Shown here in pieces: positions 7,736 to 16,974 of a stretch of 43,482 nt of DNA (positions within the stretch are counted from its first letter, which is position 1; each line of letters starts with the position of its first letter). Origin of the DNA: Bacteroidota bacterium (GTDB lineage: Bacteria; Bacteroidota; Bacteroidia; Chitinophagales; Chitinophagaceae); contig JABDAP010000013.1 of assembly GCA_013289065.1 (NCBI GenBank), positions 1 through 43,482 of the forward strand, read 5' to 3'. The position numbers and the translations under genes are program-made. Under the pieces are notes generated by a model. That model ran no database searches, was not told the DNA's origin, and worked only from the letters and a program-made list of their open reading frames with translations.

Positions 7736-8635
7736 ATGACCAATTATCAGTCCATGTCGGCCACATTTGAACGGGAAAAGAATATCAAAGCATCAGCCTA
7801 TACCGGCGCGATCTGTATGTTGCTTTGCCTGCTTTTCTTTTATCTCCAATGGACATTACCACAAATACCCGCACCAAGTTTTGGCGAAGGCATTGAAGTA
7901 AATCTCGGCAACAGCGAAACCGGTTCGGGAAATATTGCACCAGAAATTCCGGGCGAACCTTCAGCAAATGCAGAAACCAAAAGCGCTCCGCCTAAAGCTG
8001 CACCGCAGTCGAGTGATCAACCCAAAGTAAATACGGATGAATATGCAGATGGTGAAGCGCCGCCGGTAAATAAAGCAAAAATTGTAAAGAAGCCATCCGT
8101 TACGCCGCCTGCAAAAGTGAAGGAAACAAAAACAGTGGCTGTTACCAATCCAACACCGGCGCCGCCAAAACCTAAAGCAGTATTTAAAGGGGGCACAAGT
8201 ACCACAACAAGCGGTAACCGCGCCGATAGTTATAATGGTGTGAAGGATCAGGGAATTGCGGGTGGCAAAGGCGACCAGGGAAATGTAAATGGTAATCCAA
8301 ATTCAGACAGTTATAAAGGCAATGCAGCAAGTGGAAATGGCGGCGCCGGAGGAACGGGTGGTGTAATGATCCGTAACGGGCTTGAAGGAAGACGCTGGAC
8401 AAGCCTCCCTTCTTTTCAGGATGAGTTCAATGAAAATGCCAAAGTTGCTGTTGATATTGTCGTTGACAAAAGCGGCAATGTAACCTCGGTAATGATAAAC
8501 CAGCGCGGCACAACTACCACAAACCAGAATGTTCTTGATATTGCCAAACGCAAAGCCAGAAGCATTAAATTTAATACCGGCAGTTCGGATGAACAAACCG
8601 GAACATTGGTATTCAATTTCAAACTTCGCGGATAA
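7736..8635 (+). CDS. TonB-like energy-transducer protein
   Basis: A 299-residue protein with TonB architecture: a short cytoplasmic N-terminus, one membrane segment (about 23-41), a Pro/Lys/Ala-rich periplasmic linker (about 70-150), a Gly/Asn/Ser-rich stretch (150-212) and a folded C-terminal domain (from about 225) with the VDIVVDKSGNVTSVMINQRG strand pattern of TonB family members. TonB couples the proton-driven ExbBD motor to outer-membrane receptors. No exbB or exbD lies beside it, so the motor must be encoded elsewhere. The start may be ATG 7754 (see the promoter entry). folC follows 26 nt downstream. Confidence 0.78.
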   Translation: MTNYQSMSATFEREKNIKASAYTGAICMLLCLLFFYLQWTLPQIPAPSFGEGIEVNLGNSETGSGNIAPEIPGEPSANAETKSAPPKAAPQSSDQPKVNTDEYADGEAPPVNKAKIVKKPSVTPPAKVKETKTVAVTNPTPAPPKPKAVFKGGTSTTTSGNRADSYNGVKDQGIAGGKGDQGNVNGNPNSDSYKGNAASGNGGAGGTGGVMIRNGLEGRRWTSLPSFQDEFNENAKVAVDIVVDKSGNVTSVMINQRGTTTTNQNVLDIAKRKARSIKFNTGSSDEQTGTLVFNFKLRG

Positions 8636-8661
8636 TTATTGTTGCATATTTGCAACAGATT

Positions 8662-9945
8662 ATGAATTACCAGCAAACCATCGATTATCTTTTTGCCAAG
8701 CTGCCCATGTTCAGCCGTATTGGCGCCGCTGCATTTAAAAAAGACCTCACCAATACCATTCGTTTGTGTGATGCATTGGGCAATCCGCAGCAAAAATTCA
8801 AAACCATTCATATCGCCGGTACCAATGGCAAAGGCTCAACGAGCCATATGCTTGCAGCTATTTTACAAACTGCGGGTTATAAAACAGGTTTGTATACTTC
8901 ACCGCATTTAAAAGATTTCAGGGAGCGCATAAAAATAAACGGCGAATGGTGCGATGAAAATTTTGTAGTTGATTTTACGCAACGCATACAGCCTTTGATC
9001 GATGAGATAGAGCCTTCTTTCTTTGAGATCACCGTTGCCATGGCATTCGATTATTTTGCACAACGGGAAGTGGATGTTGCCGTGATAGAAGTGGGACTGG
9101 GCGGGCGTTTCGACAGCACCAACATTATCACACCTGAACTAAGCATCATCACAAATATCGGCTGGGATCATATGAATATGCTGGGCGATACTTTAGAGAA
9201 GATCGCTTTTGAAAAAGCGGGCATCATCAAAAAAAATGTACCGGTTGTGGTTGGAGAAGCGATCGATGAAACAAGAAATGTTTTTATTGATAAGGCCGCA
9301 GATTCGCAGATTACATTTGCAGAAGAAAAAAGATATGTGATAGACTGGCAATACCAGCATCATCAATTAACTGCAACAGTGGTTGATAAAAGCAATGATG
9401 AACACAGCAGCTATCAATTGGATCTTCCCGGAATTTATCAAACAAAAAACTTAATCACTGTTTTAGAAACCGCGCATCAGTTAGAACTGCAGGGATGGAG
9501 AACGGGTAAAGCCATTATTCAAAAAGCATTGCCGCAGGTAAAACATCTTACCGGTTTGCATGGACGATGGGAGGCCATATATCAAAACCCAACAGTTATT
9601 TTAGATGTGGCGCATAATGTGGATGGCATCGGCCAGTTAAAAAAACAACTGGAGTTAACCGATTATCATCATCTCCATATTGTAATAGGGATGGTGAAAG
9701 ATAAAGAGATCGATAAAGTATTGGAGTTATTGCCCAAACAGGCTGCTTATTATTTTACACAGGCGCAAATTCCAAGAGCGTTAGACGCCGAAAGCTTAAG
9801 GCTGAACGCTGAACGCTTTGGTTTGTCGGGGCATTCATTCAACGAAGTAAATATTGCTTTGCAGCATGTTTTGAGCCATGCGCATAAAGATGATCTGGTG
9901 CTTGTTTGCGGAAGTGTTTTTTTAGTTGGGGAAGTGACTCTTTGA
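8662..9945 (+). CDS. folC: bifunctional folylpolyglutamate/dihydrofolate synthase
   Basis: Mur-ligase-like enzyme that joins glutamate to dihydropteroate and extends folate polyglutamates in the cytoplasm, using ATP. The P-loop GTNGKGS is at residues 53-59. The family signature GLYTSPHLKDFRERI follows, then VIEVGLGGRFDSTN and TNIGWDHMNMLGDT, which mark the Mg2+/folate site. The C-terminal domain includes DVAHNVDG. At 427 residues it is full length. ATG 8662 is used; an upstream TTG in frame is less likely. It lies 26 nt after the TonB-like gene. Its stop is followed by a CCCCTGAAGGGG repeat that could end transcription. Confidence 0.94.
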   Translation: MNYQQTIDYLFAKLPMFSRIGAAAFKKDLTNTIRLCDALGNPQQKFKTIHIAGTNGKGSTSHMLAAILQTAGYKTGLYTSPHLKDFRERIKINGEWCDENFVVDFTQRIQPLIDEIEPSFFEITVAMAFDYFAQREVDVAVIEVGLGGRFDSTNIITPELSIITNIGWDHMNMLGDTLEKIAFEKAGIIKKNVPVVVGEAIDETRNVFIDKAADSQITFAEEKRYVIDWQYQHHQLTATVVDKSNDEHSSYQLDLPGIYQTKNLITVLETAHQLELQGWRTGKAIIQKALPQVKHLTGLHGRWEAIYQNPTVILDVAHNVDGIGQLKKQLELTDYHHLHIVIGMVKDKEIDKVLELLPKQAAYYFTQAQIPRALDAESLRLNAERFGLSGHSFNEVNIALQHVLSHAHKDDLVLVCGSVFLVGEVTL

Positions 9946-9950
9946 GTATC

Positions 9951-9975
9951 TTTTTTACCCCTGCCCCTGAAGGGG
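9951..9975. repeat. copy of the CCCCTAAAGGGG repeat between convergent folC and Nudix genes
   Basis: T6-ACCCC-TG-CCCCTGAAGGGG, followed by TTTT. It fills most of the 42-nt gap between two convergent genes. On the plus strand the CCCCT/AGGGG stem followed by T4 could act as a weak terminator for folC. The centre carries a TGAA variant instead of TAAA. Confidence 0.88.
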
Positions 9976-9987
9976 TTTTGCGTTTTA

Positions 9988-10551
9988 TTATGAAACGCTG
10001 AGCCGGCCTAATTTTTCCAATGCTTTATAAATGGCAACAAGATGCATGGATTGCATGAAGCGGTCATCTTTTACCATCTGCACAAATTCATCAAGCGATA
10101 CGAATAATAGTTCGATGTCTTCTCCGGCATCTAACTGTTGTGCTTGTATCAGCTCGCCTCCTGTTGCCAGGTACATGTGCATAAGGTTACTGTTGGTGGA
10201 TGGGTTGGAAGAGGTGTCGCCAAGCCATTCAAATTTTTCAAAACCATAACCGGTTTCTTCGAGCAATTCGCGGGCGATAGCGGCTTCAAACGATGCATCG
10301 GTCTTATCAACACAGCCGCCGGGAATTTCAAGTGCGGTTATTCCAAGTGCATGGCGGTATTGTCTTTCCAATATTATTTTTCCTTCTTTGGTAATGGCAA
10401 CCGCCGTTACCCACTCAGGAAAATCGTACACATAATAAGGTGTAACGATCGTACCATCCGGTTTCTGGCAGGTATCGATGCGGATGTTCATCCATGTTTC
10501 GCTGAACAGTTGTTTGGAAGATAATAACTTCCACTTCATATCTCTTTCCAT
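9988..10551 (-). CDS. Nudix hydrolase (ADP-ribose pyrophosphatase-like)
   Basis: A 187-residue cytoplasmic Nudix enzyme. The catalytic helix RELLEETGY is at 94-102, after EIPGG at 75-79. The upstream Glu of the canonical GX5EX7REUXEEXGU box is not in register: Ala sits at that position with Asp85 beside it, and the loop looks one residue longer. The layout around it (YYVYDFPEWVTAVAITKEGKIILERQYRH) is that of ADP-sugar pyrophosphatases. The ATG overlaps the stop of the upstream DinB-like gene (TAATG), which indicates translational coupling. Substrate not provable from sequence. Confidence 0.87.
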   Translation of the reverse strand: MERDMKWKLLSSKQLFSETWMNIRIDTCQKPDGTIVTPYYVYDFPEWVTAVAITKEGKIILERQYRHALGITALEIPGGCVDKTDASFEAAIARELLEETGYGFEKFEWLGDTSSNPSTNSNLMHMYLATGGELIQAQQLDAGEDIELLFVSLDEFVQMVKDDRFMQSMHLVAIYKALEKLGRLSVS

Positions 10552-11078
10552 TACCAGCCTTTGTTTTCCCTGAGAGCAGTAACATGCCTGGTATGATGTT
10601 TACCGTGCCATGCATACAATCCCAGCAAGAACCATAAACTCATTTGCCGGTTATGCTCTGGATGCACCACAGTTCTTTGCCAGCCTGCATCTGTAAGATC
10701 TTTGATCGCTGCATACATTCTTTGATGCAGTGCATGTAGTATAGTGAGCGATACATTTATCGGCACTGTTTCATTATCCGCCAGCAGCGCCCATTTTTTT
10801 TCATCATATGGTTTGATGGTTGGATTGTCTTCCGTTAATCCGAGTTTAAATCTTATGTAGGCATTCATATGGCTGTCTGCAACATGGTGTATCAATTGCT
10901 GTACCGTCCATCCGCCATCGCGGTAAGGTGTCTGTAATTGTGCTGCATCTAAATTCAATACCGATCTTTCCAGTTCTTCCGGCAGAAATTTAATATCCGC
11001 CAGCCATTTTTCTTTTTGCTGTTGTGAAAAAGGTTGCGGCTCGTATTTGCCGATCGGGTAGCTTGGGTCGTTTGTCAT
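10551..11078 (-). CDS. DinB/YfiT-type (bacillithiol transferase-like) metalloprotein
   Basis: A 175-residue four-helix-bundle protein of the DinB superfamily, close to YfiT/BstA. It starts with the family hallmark YPIGKYEP and has GGWTVQQLIHHVADSHMNAY in the middle. The metal triad is probably His65, His158 and His162 (WHGKHH); this 93 and 4 residue spacing matches the nickel-binding histidines described for B. subtilis YfiT. The real thiol substrate is uncertain, though some Bacteroidota do make bacillithiol. It lies 26 nt after the ABC ATPase gene and is coupled by a one-base overlap to the Nudix gene. Confidence 0.87.
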   Translation of the reverse strand: MTNDPSYPIGKYEPQPFSQQQKEKWLADIKFLPEELERSVLNLDAAQLQTPYRDGGWTVQQLIHHVADSHMNAYIRFKLGLTEDNPTIKPYDEKKWALLADNETVPINVSLTILHALHQRMYAAIKDLTDAGWQRTVVHPEHNRQMSLWFLLGLYAWHGKHHTRHVTALRENKGW

Positions 11079-11104
11079 GTTTGTAAAATTGATGTATGCT
11101 GTTC

Positions 11105-11872
11105 TTATATTTTCTCTTCCCGCAAAGCATGGCCGGTTAAATTGATAAACACATCTTCCAGGTTTGCCTGTTTTACTTCTTTTGGTTTTTCAAAACCGGT
11201 TGCAACCAGTTCATCAATTAATTTATCGGGTGAATTGAGTGCGATGATATGGCCGCTGTCGATGATCGCAACCCTATCGCACAAAACTTCCGCCTCATCC
11301 ATATAATGTGTGGTGATGATAACGGTTGTTCCATGATCACGGATCTCGCGGATAAGATCCCAGAGGTTCCTTCTTGCCTGCGGATCCAATCCTGTAGTGG
11401 GTTCATCGAGGAAAATAATTTTTGGTTTATTGATCAGGGTAGTTGCAATAGAGAAGCGTTGTTTCTGCCCGCCGCTGAGTTCTTTGAATTTTGCTTTGGC
11501 TTTATCACGCAGGTTCACTTTATCAAGCAATGCCATCGGATCAATATCCTCATTATACAATCCTGCAAATAAAACGATCAGTTCATCCAAATGCAGGCTC
11601 GGATAATATCCTGATGTCTGCAACTGTACGCCGATTATTTTTTTGATCTCATTCGGCGAATCATCCAGGTTCAATCCGTCAACGGTCACTTCACCGCTTG
11701 TTTTCTCACGAAGTGTTTCAATGATCTCCAGTGTGGTTGATTTACCTGCACCATTCGGGCCAAGCAAACCGAAGATCTCTCCTTCGAGTACATCGAAACT
11801 GATACCTTTTACGGCGGCAAAATCGCCATAATTTTTGTACAGGTTCTTTACCTGTATAATTGTTTTGCTCAT
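11105..11872 (-). CDS. ABC transporter ATP-binding protein (ABC-2 type)
   Basis: A 255-residue ATPase of the DrrA/CcmA-like group that powers ABC-2 exporters. Walker A GPNGAGKST (about 39-47), signature LSGGQKQR and Walker B IIFLDEPTTGLDP followed by TTHYMDEAE are all intact. The C-terminus ends NLEDVFINLTGHALREEKI, typical of ABC-2 ATPases. No permease gene is adjacent on either side, which is unusual because ABC-2 ATPase and permease genes usually form a pair. The gene starts only 2 nt after the upstream secreted-protein gene, so these belong to one transcript. Confidence 0.92.
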   Translation of the reverse strand: MSKTIIQVKNLYKNYGDFAAVKGISFDVLEGEIFGLLGPNGAGKSTTLEIIETLREKTSGEVTVDGLNLDDSPNEIKKIIGVQLQTSGYYPSLHLDELIVLFAGLYNEDIDPMALLDKVNLRDKAKAKFKELSGGQKQRFSIATTLINKPKIIFLDEPTTGLDPQARRNLWDLIREIRDHGTTVIITTHYMDEAEVLCDRVAIIDSGHIIALNSPDKLIDELVATGFEKPKEVKQANLEDVFINLTGHALREEKI

Positions 11873-11874
11873 AA

Positions 11875-12366
11875 TTAAAATTTATATACTAACCCGGCCT
11901 GGTTGCCCGACAATCCAATGCCTAATGATGCCTGGCTATACCGCTGGTTAAATAAAACAACTGCTGTTGCAAGGTTTCGCCTGCCCATTAACATCATGTA
12001 ACCACCCGTAAGGTTAACCGCAAAGCCGCCACCGATCAATGTCCAGGCAACTCCTTTACTCGTGTGATCGTCAGATAACTCAGCGATACCAACAGCGGTA
12101 GTAACTGTTCCGATAAAACTCAATATCTGGCCAATGACCTTATTGGATTGATGCTTTTTGAAAAATATTTCCAATTGAGGATCATTCATTCTGTAGAACA
12201 GGGGTTTGAATTGCCTTACACCGGTAAAAACAGTATCGTGATATATAATTGTATTAGGCTCAAGCGGCGCGAGATAATTCATTCCTTTCGGATCGATACG
12301 TTGTTGTGCATGAGATGAAAAGAACACCATCAAAGATGCCATCATCAAAAAAAATATTTTTTTCAT
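11875..12366 (-). CDS. hypothetical secreted/envelope protein
   Basis: A 163-residue protein with an N-terminal signal peptide (MKKIFFLMMASLMVFFSSHAQ, likely cut after SHA). The mature part has two hydrophobic stretches (about residues 85-100 and 110-130) containing Gly-rich words such as IGGGFAVNLTGGYMMLMG. No family is recognised. ATG 12366 is preferred over an upstream in-frame start because it opens directly with the signal peptide. It heads the run leading to the ABC ATPase, and the two stop/start codons are 2 nt apart, so it may be linked to that transporter. Confidence 0.72.
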   Translation of the reverse strand: MKKIFFLMMASLMVFFSSHAQQRIDPKGMNYLAPLEPNTIIYHDTVFTGVRQFKPLFYRMNDPQLEIFFKKHQSNKVIGQILSFIGTVTTAVGIAELSDDHTSKGVAWTLIGGGFAVNLTGGYMMLMGRRNLATAVVLFNQRYSQASLGIGLSGNQAGLVYKF

Positions 12367-12519
12367 CCGTAAATAATTTGAGTTGATCCTGACGATCACC
12401 AAGTTAATAATTTTATATAAACACAGACAAGGGATTGTAAAATTTCATTCTCAGGTTCGAAGCCCAACCATGTGTGTTTAGTTGGCAACCTGCAAAGGAA
12501 AAGGTATAAGCTTTTATTA

Positions 12520-13923
12520 TTATTTAATTTTTCTCCATTCGTATTTTTTATCCTGTGTAACAATCAGTTTTACCGGATGGCCATTTTCATTGATAAATTC
12601 CAGGCTGGTAGTTATATGTTTGATATCAGGCAGAAAAAATTTAGTTTCTGATTGCGCCTGCAGCAGCATATTGCGCCCTGTGCCATTAGACAGATCGGCG
12701 TATAGCTTGCCTTCTCTTTTGTAAATGATCAGCGTTTGGTTTTTTGTAAAAGTTGCTTCATATGTGCCGATATAACTATCAAGAATAGCATCATTTACTG
12801 CTATTTCTTTTATTATTTCCTTGCCAAGGGCAATCAAAGAAATGGTTTCAAACAACCTGAAACGCTCGTTGCTGAAATTGGTTTTATCCTCTCCTGAACG
12901 CAGGTTGGTTAATATGGCAAGGTATATATCTTCTGCGAGAAAATATTTTTCTACCGCAATAAAACCACTTATCTGCCCTTCGTGATGAATACATTTGGTT
13001 CCAGGCAAACTATCAATAAACCATCCATATCCATAACCCGTATAACTGCCATTCTTCAATCTGAAAGGCGTAAATGCTTTGTCGAGCGTTTCTTTTTTTA
13101 CCAGTTGATGCGACAGTATTGCTATGTTCCATTTATATAAGTCTTCAACAGACGACATTAGATCACCACAACCATATGCAATTGAAATGGATTGGTACTC
13201 GGTATTTTCATAGTAGCCATTGTCTTTTGTGTAGCCATTCACTCTTTGCGGAACAATCTTTTTTTCTCCTGCGTAAAATGTATTTGTTAGCCCGGCGGCC
13301 TTAAGTACATTTTTTTCCATGTAAGCGTGATAACTTTCTCCTGAAACTTTTTCAATGATATAAGCCAATAACACATAGCCGGAATTGGAATAACTATACC
13401 TGGTACCCGGCTCAAATTCCAGGGGCCAGTAATTGAAAGATTTAATTAGCTGCAGAGGTCTAAAATCCTGTCTTTCTATATATGGGTTATGTGTTGTGTC
13501 TGCATCATTGTAATCTTTAATACCGGATGTATGTGTCAATAAATTTTCTATTGTTATTGTATGTCCTTTCGATGGAAAGTCATTAATATATTTCTGTATA
13601 CTGTCCTGCAAAGAAATTTTACCCTGTTCAACCAATTGTAAAATGCCTATTGCTGTAAACTGTTTTGTAACTGACCCGATTTTAAAAACCATACCGGGTT
13701 GTAAAGGAACATTGAGTTCAATATTGGCGCTACCAAACGATTTTTCATAAATGATTTTTCCTTGTCGCGCTATTAATATTGAAACCCCGGGTTCGTTTGG
13801 CTGGAAGTGTGGTAAAACTAGGCTATCGATCGATTTTTGTACAGGATCCGGCTTCGGCGCTTGTGCATATATATAACCTATAAACAGAAAGTGAATTGCA
13901 AAAAGATAACATGATCTTTTCAT
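12520..13923 (-). CDS. serine hydrolase of the beta-lactamase/class C (PBP4-like) family
   Basis: A 467-residue secreted enzyme with a signal peptide (1-20, ending IYAQ) and a serine beta-lactamase-like domain. The catalytic motifs are SVTK (Ser84-Lys87), YSN (178-180, in RYSYSNSGY) and HEG (314-316). A C-terminal region (about 370-467) resembles the lipocalin-like extension common in this family. Such enzymes include esterases, D-aminopeptidases and DD-peptidases; true beta-lactam resistance cannot be claimed. Its start is 4 nt after the fbp stop, so the two are co-transcribed. Confidence 0.87.
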   Translation of the reverse strand: MKRSCYLFAIHFLFIGYIYAQAPKPDPVQKSIDSLVLPHFQPNEPGVSILIARQGKIIYEKSFGSANIELNVPLQPGMVFKIGSVTKQFTAIGILQLVEQGKISLQDSIQKYINDFPSKGHTITIENLLTHTSGIKDYNDADTTHNPYIERQDFRPLQLIKSFNYWPLEFEPGTRYSYSNSGYVLLAYIIEKVSGESYHAYMEKNVLKAAGLTNTFYAGEKKIVPQRVNGYTKDNGYYENTEYQSISIAYGCGDLMSSVEDLYKWNIAILSHQLVKKETLDKAFTPFRLKNGSYTGYGYGWFIDSLPGTKCIHHEGQISGFIAVEKYFLAEDIYLAILTNLRSGEDKTNFSNERFRLFETISLIALGKEIIKEIAVNDAILDSYIGTYEATFTKNQTLIIYKREGKLYADLSNGTGRNMLLQAQSETKFFLPDIKHITTSLEFINENGHPVKLIVTQDKKYEWRKIK

Positions 13924-13927
13924 TCTT

Positions 13928-14944
13928 TTATTTTTGTGAACCCGTAAAAGTTTCCAGTTCCTTCATCATCTGTTTGCTGCCGATGAATAAAGGTGTTCGC
14001 TGATGTAATTCGGTTGGTTTGATATCCATGATCCTTTGTTTGCCGTCTGTTGCTTCGCCGCCGGCTACTTCAACAATAAATGCAAAGGGATTGGCTTCAT
14101 ATAATAAACGCAGTTTCCCTTTTGGTTTATCAATGGTTCCCGGGTACATAAAGATACCGCCTTTGATCAGGTTGCGATGCACATCCGCCACCATGCTGCC
14201 GATATACCGCTGTGTATATGGACCACCGGTTCCTTTTGTTTTACGCTGGCAGCCATCAATATATTTTCTTACCTGCTCATCATACTGGAAAAAATTTCCA
14301 TGGTTCACTGAATAGAATTTTCCTGTTTCGGGACATTTGATATCAGGATGGCTCAAAGAAAATTCGCCGATGGAGGGGTCGAGTGTAAAACCATTTACGC
14401 CTCTTCGCGTGGCATACACCAGCATAGTGCTTGATCCGTATACAACATAACCGGCAGCTACCTGTTTATTTCCGGGTTGTAAAAAATCTTCTTTGCGGCA
14501 GGGCTTGCCCAATTCGCTCACACGGCGGTAAACGCTGAAAATGGTTCCGATAGAAACATTCACATCAATATTGCCACTGCCATCAAGCGGGTCGAAGAGA
14601 ACAATGTATTTACTGTTGTTACTTACTTCATCATCAAACACAACAAAGTCGTCCATCTCCTCGCTGCCGATCCCTGCGCAGCTGATGCCGTGTTTTAAAA
14701 CACCCATGAACTGGTTATTGGCAAAGATGTCGAGCTTTTTTACGTCTTCGCCCTGTACATTAATGGTTCCGTAATCTCCAAGTATATCAACGAGGCCGGC
14801 TTTATTCACTTCAACATTGATCCTTTTGGCGGCAAGCGCAATATCACGCAGTAACCTGCTTAGCTCGCCTGTGGCTGTCGGGAATTGCCTTAACTGGCTC
14901 AGGGTAAATTCATCCAGTGTAAGGATGTTCCGGTTCACCATCAT
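13928..14944 (-). CDS. fbp: class I fructose-1,6-bisphosphatase
   Basis: A gluconeogenic enzyme of 338 residues that removes the 1-phosphate from fructose 1,6-bisphosphate in the cytoplasm. The metal-site motif [11 protein letters not shown] is at 117-127, and the active-site signature [14 protein letters not shown] is near residue 280. Other family landmarks are GSEEMD (93-98) and [19 protein letters not shown]. Length and motifs are complete. Two adjacent ATG codons open the frame; either could be used. A near-consensus -7 box (TAACTTTA) lies upstream at 14960-14967, and a serine hydrolase follows in the same operon. Confidence 0.96.
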   Translation of the reverse strand: MMVNRNILTLDEFTLSQLRQFPTATGELSRLLRDIALAAKRINVEVNKAGLVDILGDYGTINVQGEDVKKLDIFANNQFMGVLKHGISCAGIGSEEMDDFVVFDDEVSNNSKYIVLFDPLDGSGNIDVNVSIGTIFSVYRRVSELGKPCRKEDFLQPGNKQVAAGYVVYGSSTMLVYATRRGVNGFTLDPSIGEFSLSHPDIKCPETGKFYSVNHGNFFQYDEQVRKYIDGCQRKTKGTGGPYTQRYIGSMVADVHRNLIKGGIFMYPGTIDKPKGKLRLLYEANPFAFIVEVAGGEATDGKQRIMDIKPTELHQRTPLFIGSKQMMKELETFTGSQK

Positions 14945-14959
14945 ACATAATCGTTTGGA

Positions 14960-14967
14960 TAAAGTTA
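14960..14967 (-). promoter_or_regulatory. possible -7 box for fbp
   Basis: Minus-strand TAACTTTA, seven of eight positions matching the consensus, 15 nt before the fbp ATG. Confidence 0.35.
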
Positions 14968-15036
14968 GGGAGTGCCTTGTAATCCATTCGATAAATTTTA
15001 TAAATGCTATGTATAAATTACACAGCCGTGCAGGCG

Positions 15037-15528
15037 TTATTTCCGAAAGAACATTTGAGTAAAGAACAAGGTTCCATCCCTGTCTTTATATACGCCAATA
15101 CCCGTTAATGTATAATTGCCTTCAATATTTTTTTTGTGCGGCGGGCTATCGAGCCAGCCCTGTACCACTTCTTTTGCCGACATCTGTCCATACGCAACAT
15201 TTTCTGCGTAAGCAGACATTCTTCCTTCCGTTCTGGCAACAACGGCAACGCGCTGGTTAAATCCGTCATGGCCAAAACCTGTTGTGCGCTGCGCCATATT
15301 TTTACTATGCAACAATGCCTGTGTTGAAGCGGCATCCAGCATTTGCAATGATCCAAGCCCTTTTGAGCTGCGGTATTTGTTTATATAAACGAGGATATCA
15401 TGGTTCATGTCGCTGAACGATTCGGTATCGTCCTGTTTCACGGAAGCGATGGAATGAATACCTGTGCTGCAGGAAAGTATGATCGTAAAGGAAAAGATCA
15501 GCAGGCTTTTTACTACAATTGATTTCAT
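15037..15528 (-). CDS. CAP/SCP-domain lipoprotein
   Basis: A 163-residue protein starting at ATG 15528 with a lipoprotein signal peptide ending IILSC, so it is probably lipid-anchored in the envelope. The rest is a CAP (SCP-like, Pfam CAP) domain: [63 protein letters not shown] and [19 protein letters not shown]. The His and Glu residues of the CAP cavity (GHDG, AENV, SPPH) are present. The molecular role of bacterial CAP proteins is mostly unknown. Confidence 0.88.
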   Translation of the reverse strand: MKSIVVKSLLIFSFTIILSCSTGIHSIASVKQDDTESFSDMNHDILVYINKYRSSKGLGSLQMLDAASTQALLHSKNMAQRTTGFGHDGFNQRVAVVARTEGRMSAYAENVAYGQMSAKEVVQGWLDSPPHKKNIEGNYTLTGIGVYKDRDGTLFFTQMFFRK

Positions 15529-15623
15529 TATGGATGTTTTGTCATAAGAAACAACAACCATACCAACCCATACTTGCTATCTTTCTTTTGGCGGGATCAA
15601 ATCATAAGATTTATATAATTCGC

Positions 15624-15631
15624 TAGTTTTG
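15624..15631 (+). promoter_or_regulatory. -7 box for aspartate kinase
   Basis: TAGTTTTG, 26 nt before ATG 15658. No -33 element is evident. Confidence 0.5.
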
Positions 15632-15657
15632 CCCGAATCGATCATAACAGGGAAATA

Positions 15658-16917
15658 ATGAAAGTATTCAAATTCGGCGGGGCCAGTGTTAACAGCGTGG
15701 AAAGGATCAGGAACCTGGCAGGCATTGTTAAGTTGTATGAAAAAGATTCTATGGTGGTCATTATTTCAGCAATGGGCAAAACCACCAATGCCCTGGAAAA
15801 AGTTGCTGAAACATTTTATGCAGGAAAGAAAGAAGAAGCATTACAGTTATTTGAATCGGTGAAGCACAATCACATCAATACTTCCAAATATTTATTAGTT
15901 ACGCATTTTAACGAATGCCTTGCACAGCTCAGCGATTTTTTTACGGAAATTGAATGGTTGCTCCACGATAAACCCGTTCGCGGGTTTGATTATTATTACG
16001 ACCAGATCGTTTGTGTGGGAGAACTGCTGAGCACCTGCATTATCAGTCATTACCTGAATGAAGTAAACATTGCAAATGAGTGGCTCGATGTACGCGACCT
16101 GATCCGCACAGATAATAATTTCCGCGATGCTTCCATCGATTGGCAAATAACAACAGATAAAATAAAAACCACTGTCAACTGTCATCTTACATCTAAGATC
16201 TACCTAACCCAGGGCTTCATCGGCTGTACCGATGATAATGAAAGCACCACACTCGGCCGCGAAGGAAGCGATTATACAGCTGCCGTGTTTGCCAATATTT
16301 TACAGGCCGGCAGCCTCAGTATCTGGAAAGATGTGGAAGGCGTGATGAATGCCGATCCAAAATTATTTCCCGATGCACAATTGATCTCTGAATTAAGTTT
16401 TACGGAAGTGATCGAGATGGCTTATTATGGCGCACAGGTCATTCATCCTAAAACGATCAAACCTTTACAGAATAAAAACATCCCGTTATACGTAAAATGT
16501 TTTCTGGATCCTATGTTGCCAGGAACAGTGATCCATAAAAAGAACAGCAGCAACCTGCCTCCCATCATCGTGATCAAAAAAAACCAGGCATTATTAAATT
16601 TAAGCAGCCAGGATTTTTCTTTTGTAGGCGAAGAACCGATGAGTAAGTTATATCAACTGTTCAGTAAATTAAAAATGCGCCCCAACCTTATTCAAACAGG
16701 TGCGATCAATGTACAGGTTTGCCTGGATTTTCGTGAAGATAAGATCGGCCAACTCGCTTCTGCTGCCAGCGATCTTTTTGATGTACTCGTTGAAAAAGAA
16801 TTAAGCCTCTTAACTATACGGCATTACAATGCAGCCATATTTGAGGAGCTCACAAAAGGAAAAGATATTGTGCTTACACAACGTTCGGCACAGACGGTAC
16901 AGGTGTTGTATCGGTAA
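15658..16917 (+). CDS. lysC: aspartate kinase (monofunctional)
   Basis: The first enzyme of the aspartate pathway to lysine, threonine and methionine, phosphorylating L-aspartate with ATP in the cytoplasm. The N-terminal amino-acid-kinase domain opens with KFGGASV (5-11), contains the substrate loop TTLGREGSDYTA (197-208) and then WKDVEGVMNADPK. The last ~110 residues form an ACT-type regulatory region. At 419 residues it is monofunctional, with no homoserine dehydrogenase domain. No other aspartate-pathway gene is adjacent. Confidence 0.93.
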   Translation: MKVFKFGGASVNSVERIRNLAGIVKLYEKDSMVVIISAMGKTTNALEKVAETFYAGKKEEALQLFESVKHNHINTSKYLLVTHFNECLAQLSDFFTEIEWLLHDKPVRGFDYYYDQIVCVGELLSTCIISHYLNEVNIANEWLDVRDLIRTDNNFRDASIDWQITTDKIKTTVNCHLTSKIYLTQGFIGCTDDNESTTLGREGSDYTAAVFANILQAGSLSIWKDVEGVMNADPKLFPDAQLISELSFTEVIEMAYYGAQVIHPKTIKPLQNKNIPLYVKCFLDPMLPGTVIHKKNSSNLPPIIVIKKNQALLNLSSQDFSFVGEEPMSKLYQLFSKLKMRPNLIQTGAINVQVCLDFREDKIGQLASAASDLFDVLVEKELSLLTIRHYNAAIFEELTKGKDIVLTQRSAQTVQVLYR

Positions 16918-16920
16918 GTT

Positions 16921-16974
16921 AATAGTTAATAGTTAAAAGTGAGAGATTACTATTAACTATCAACTTTTAACTAT
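16921..16974. repeat. AGTTAA-type inverted repeat between convergent genes
   Basis: ATAGTTAAAAGT (16929-16940) and ACTTTTAACTAT (16963-16974) are perfect 12-bp inverted repeats. Extra AGTTAAT copies on the left and ATTAACTAT on the right extend the palindrome. It spans the gap between aspartate kinase and the L,D-transpeptidase and may act as a bidirectional end of transcription. Confidence 0.7.

Noticed and set aside
12455..12470. GGTTCGAAGCCCAACC resembling a tRNA T-arm
   Set aside because: The stem does not pair properly and no acceptor, anticodon or D-arm is found in the preceding 60-70 bases.
12520..13923. Serine hydrolase as a beta-lactamase resistance gene
   Set aside because: SVTK, YSN and HEG motifs also occur in esterases and peptidases of this family, and the sequence alone does not show antibiotic hydrolysis.
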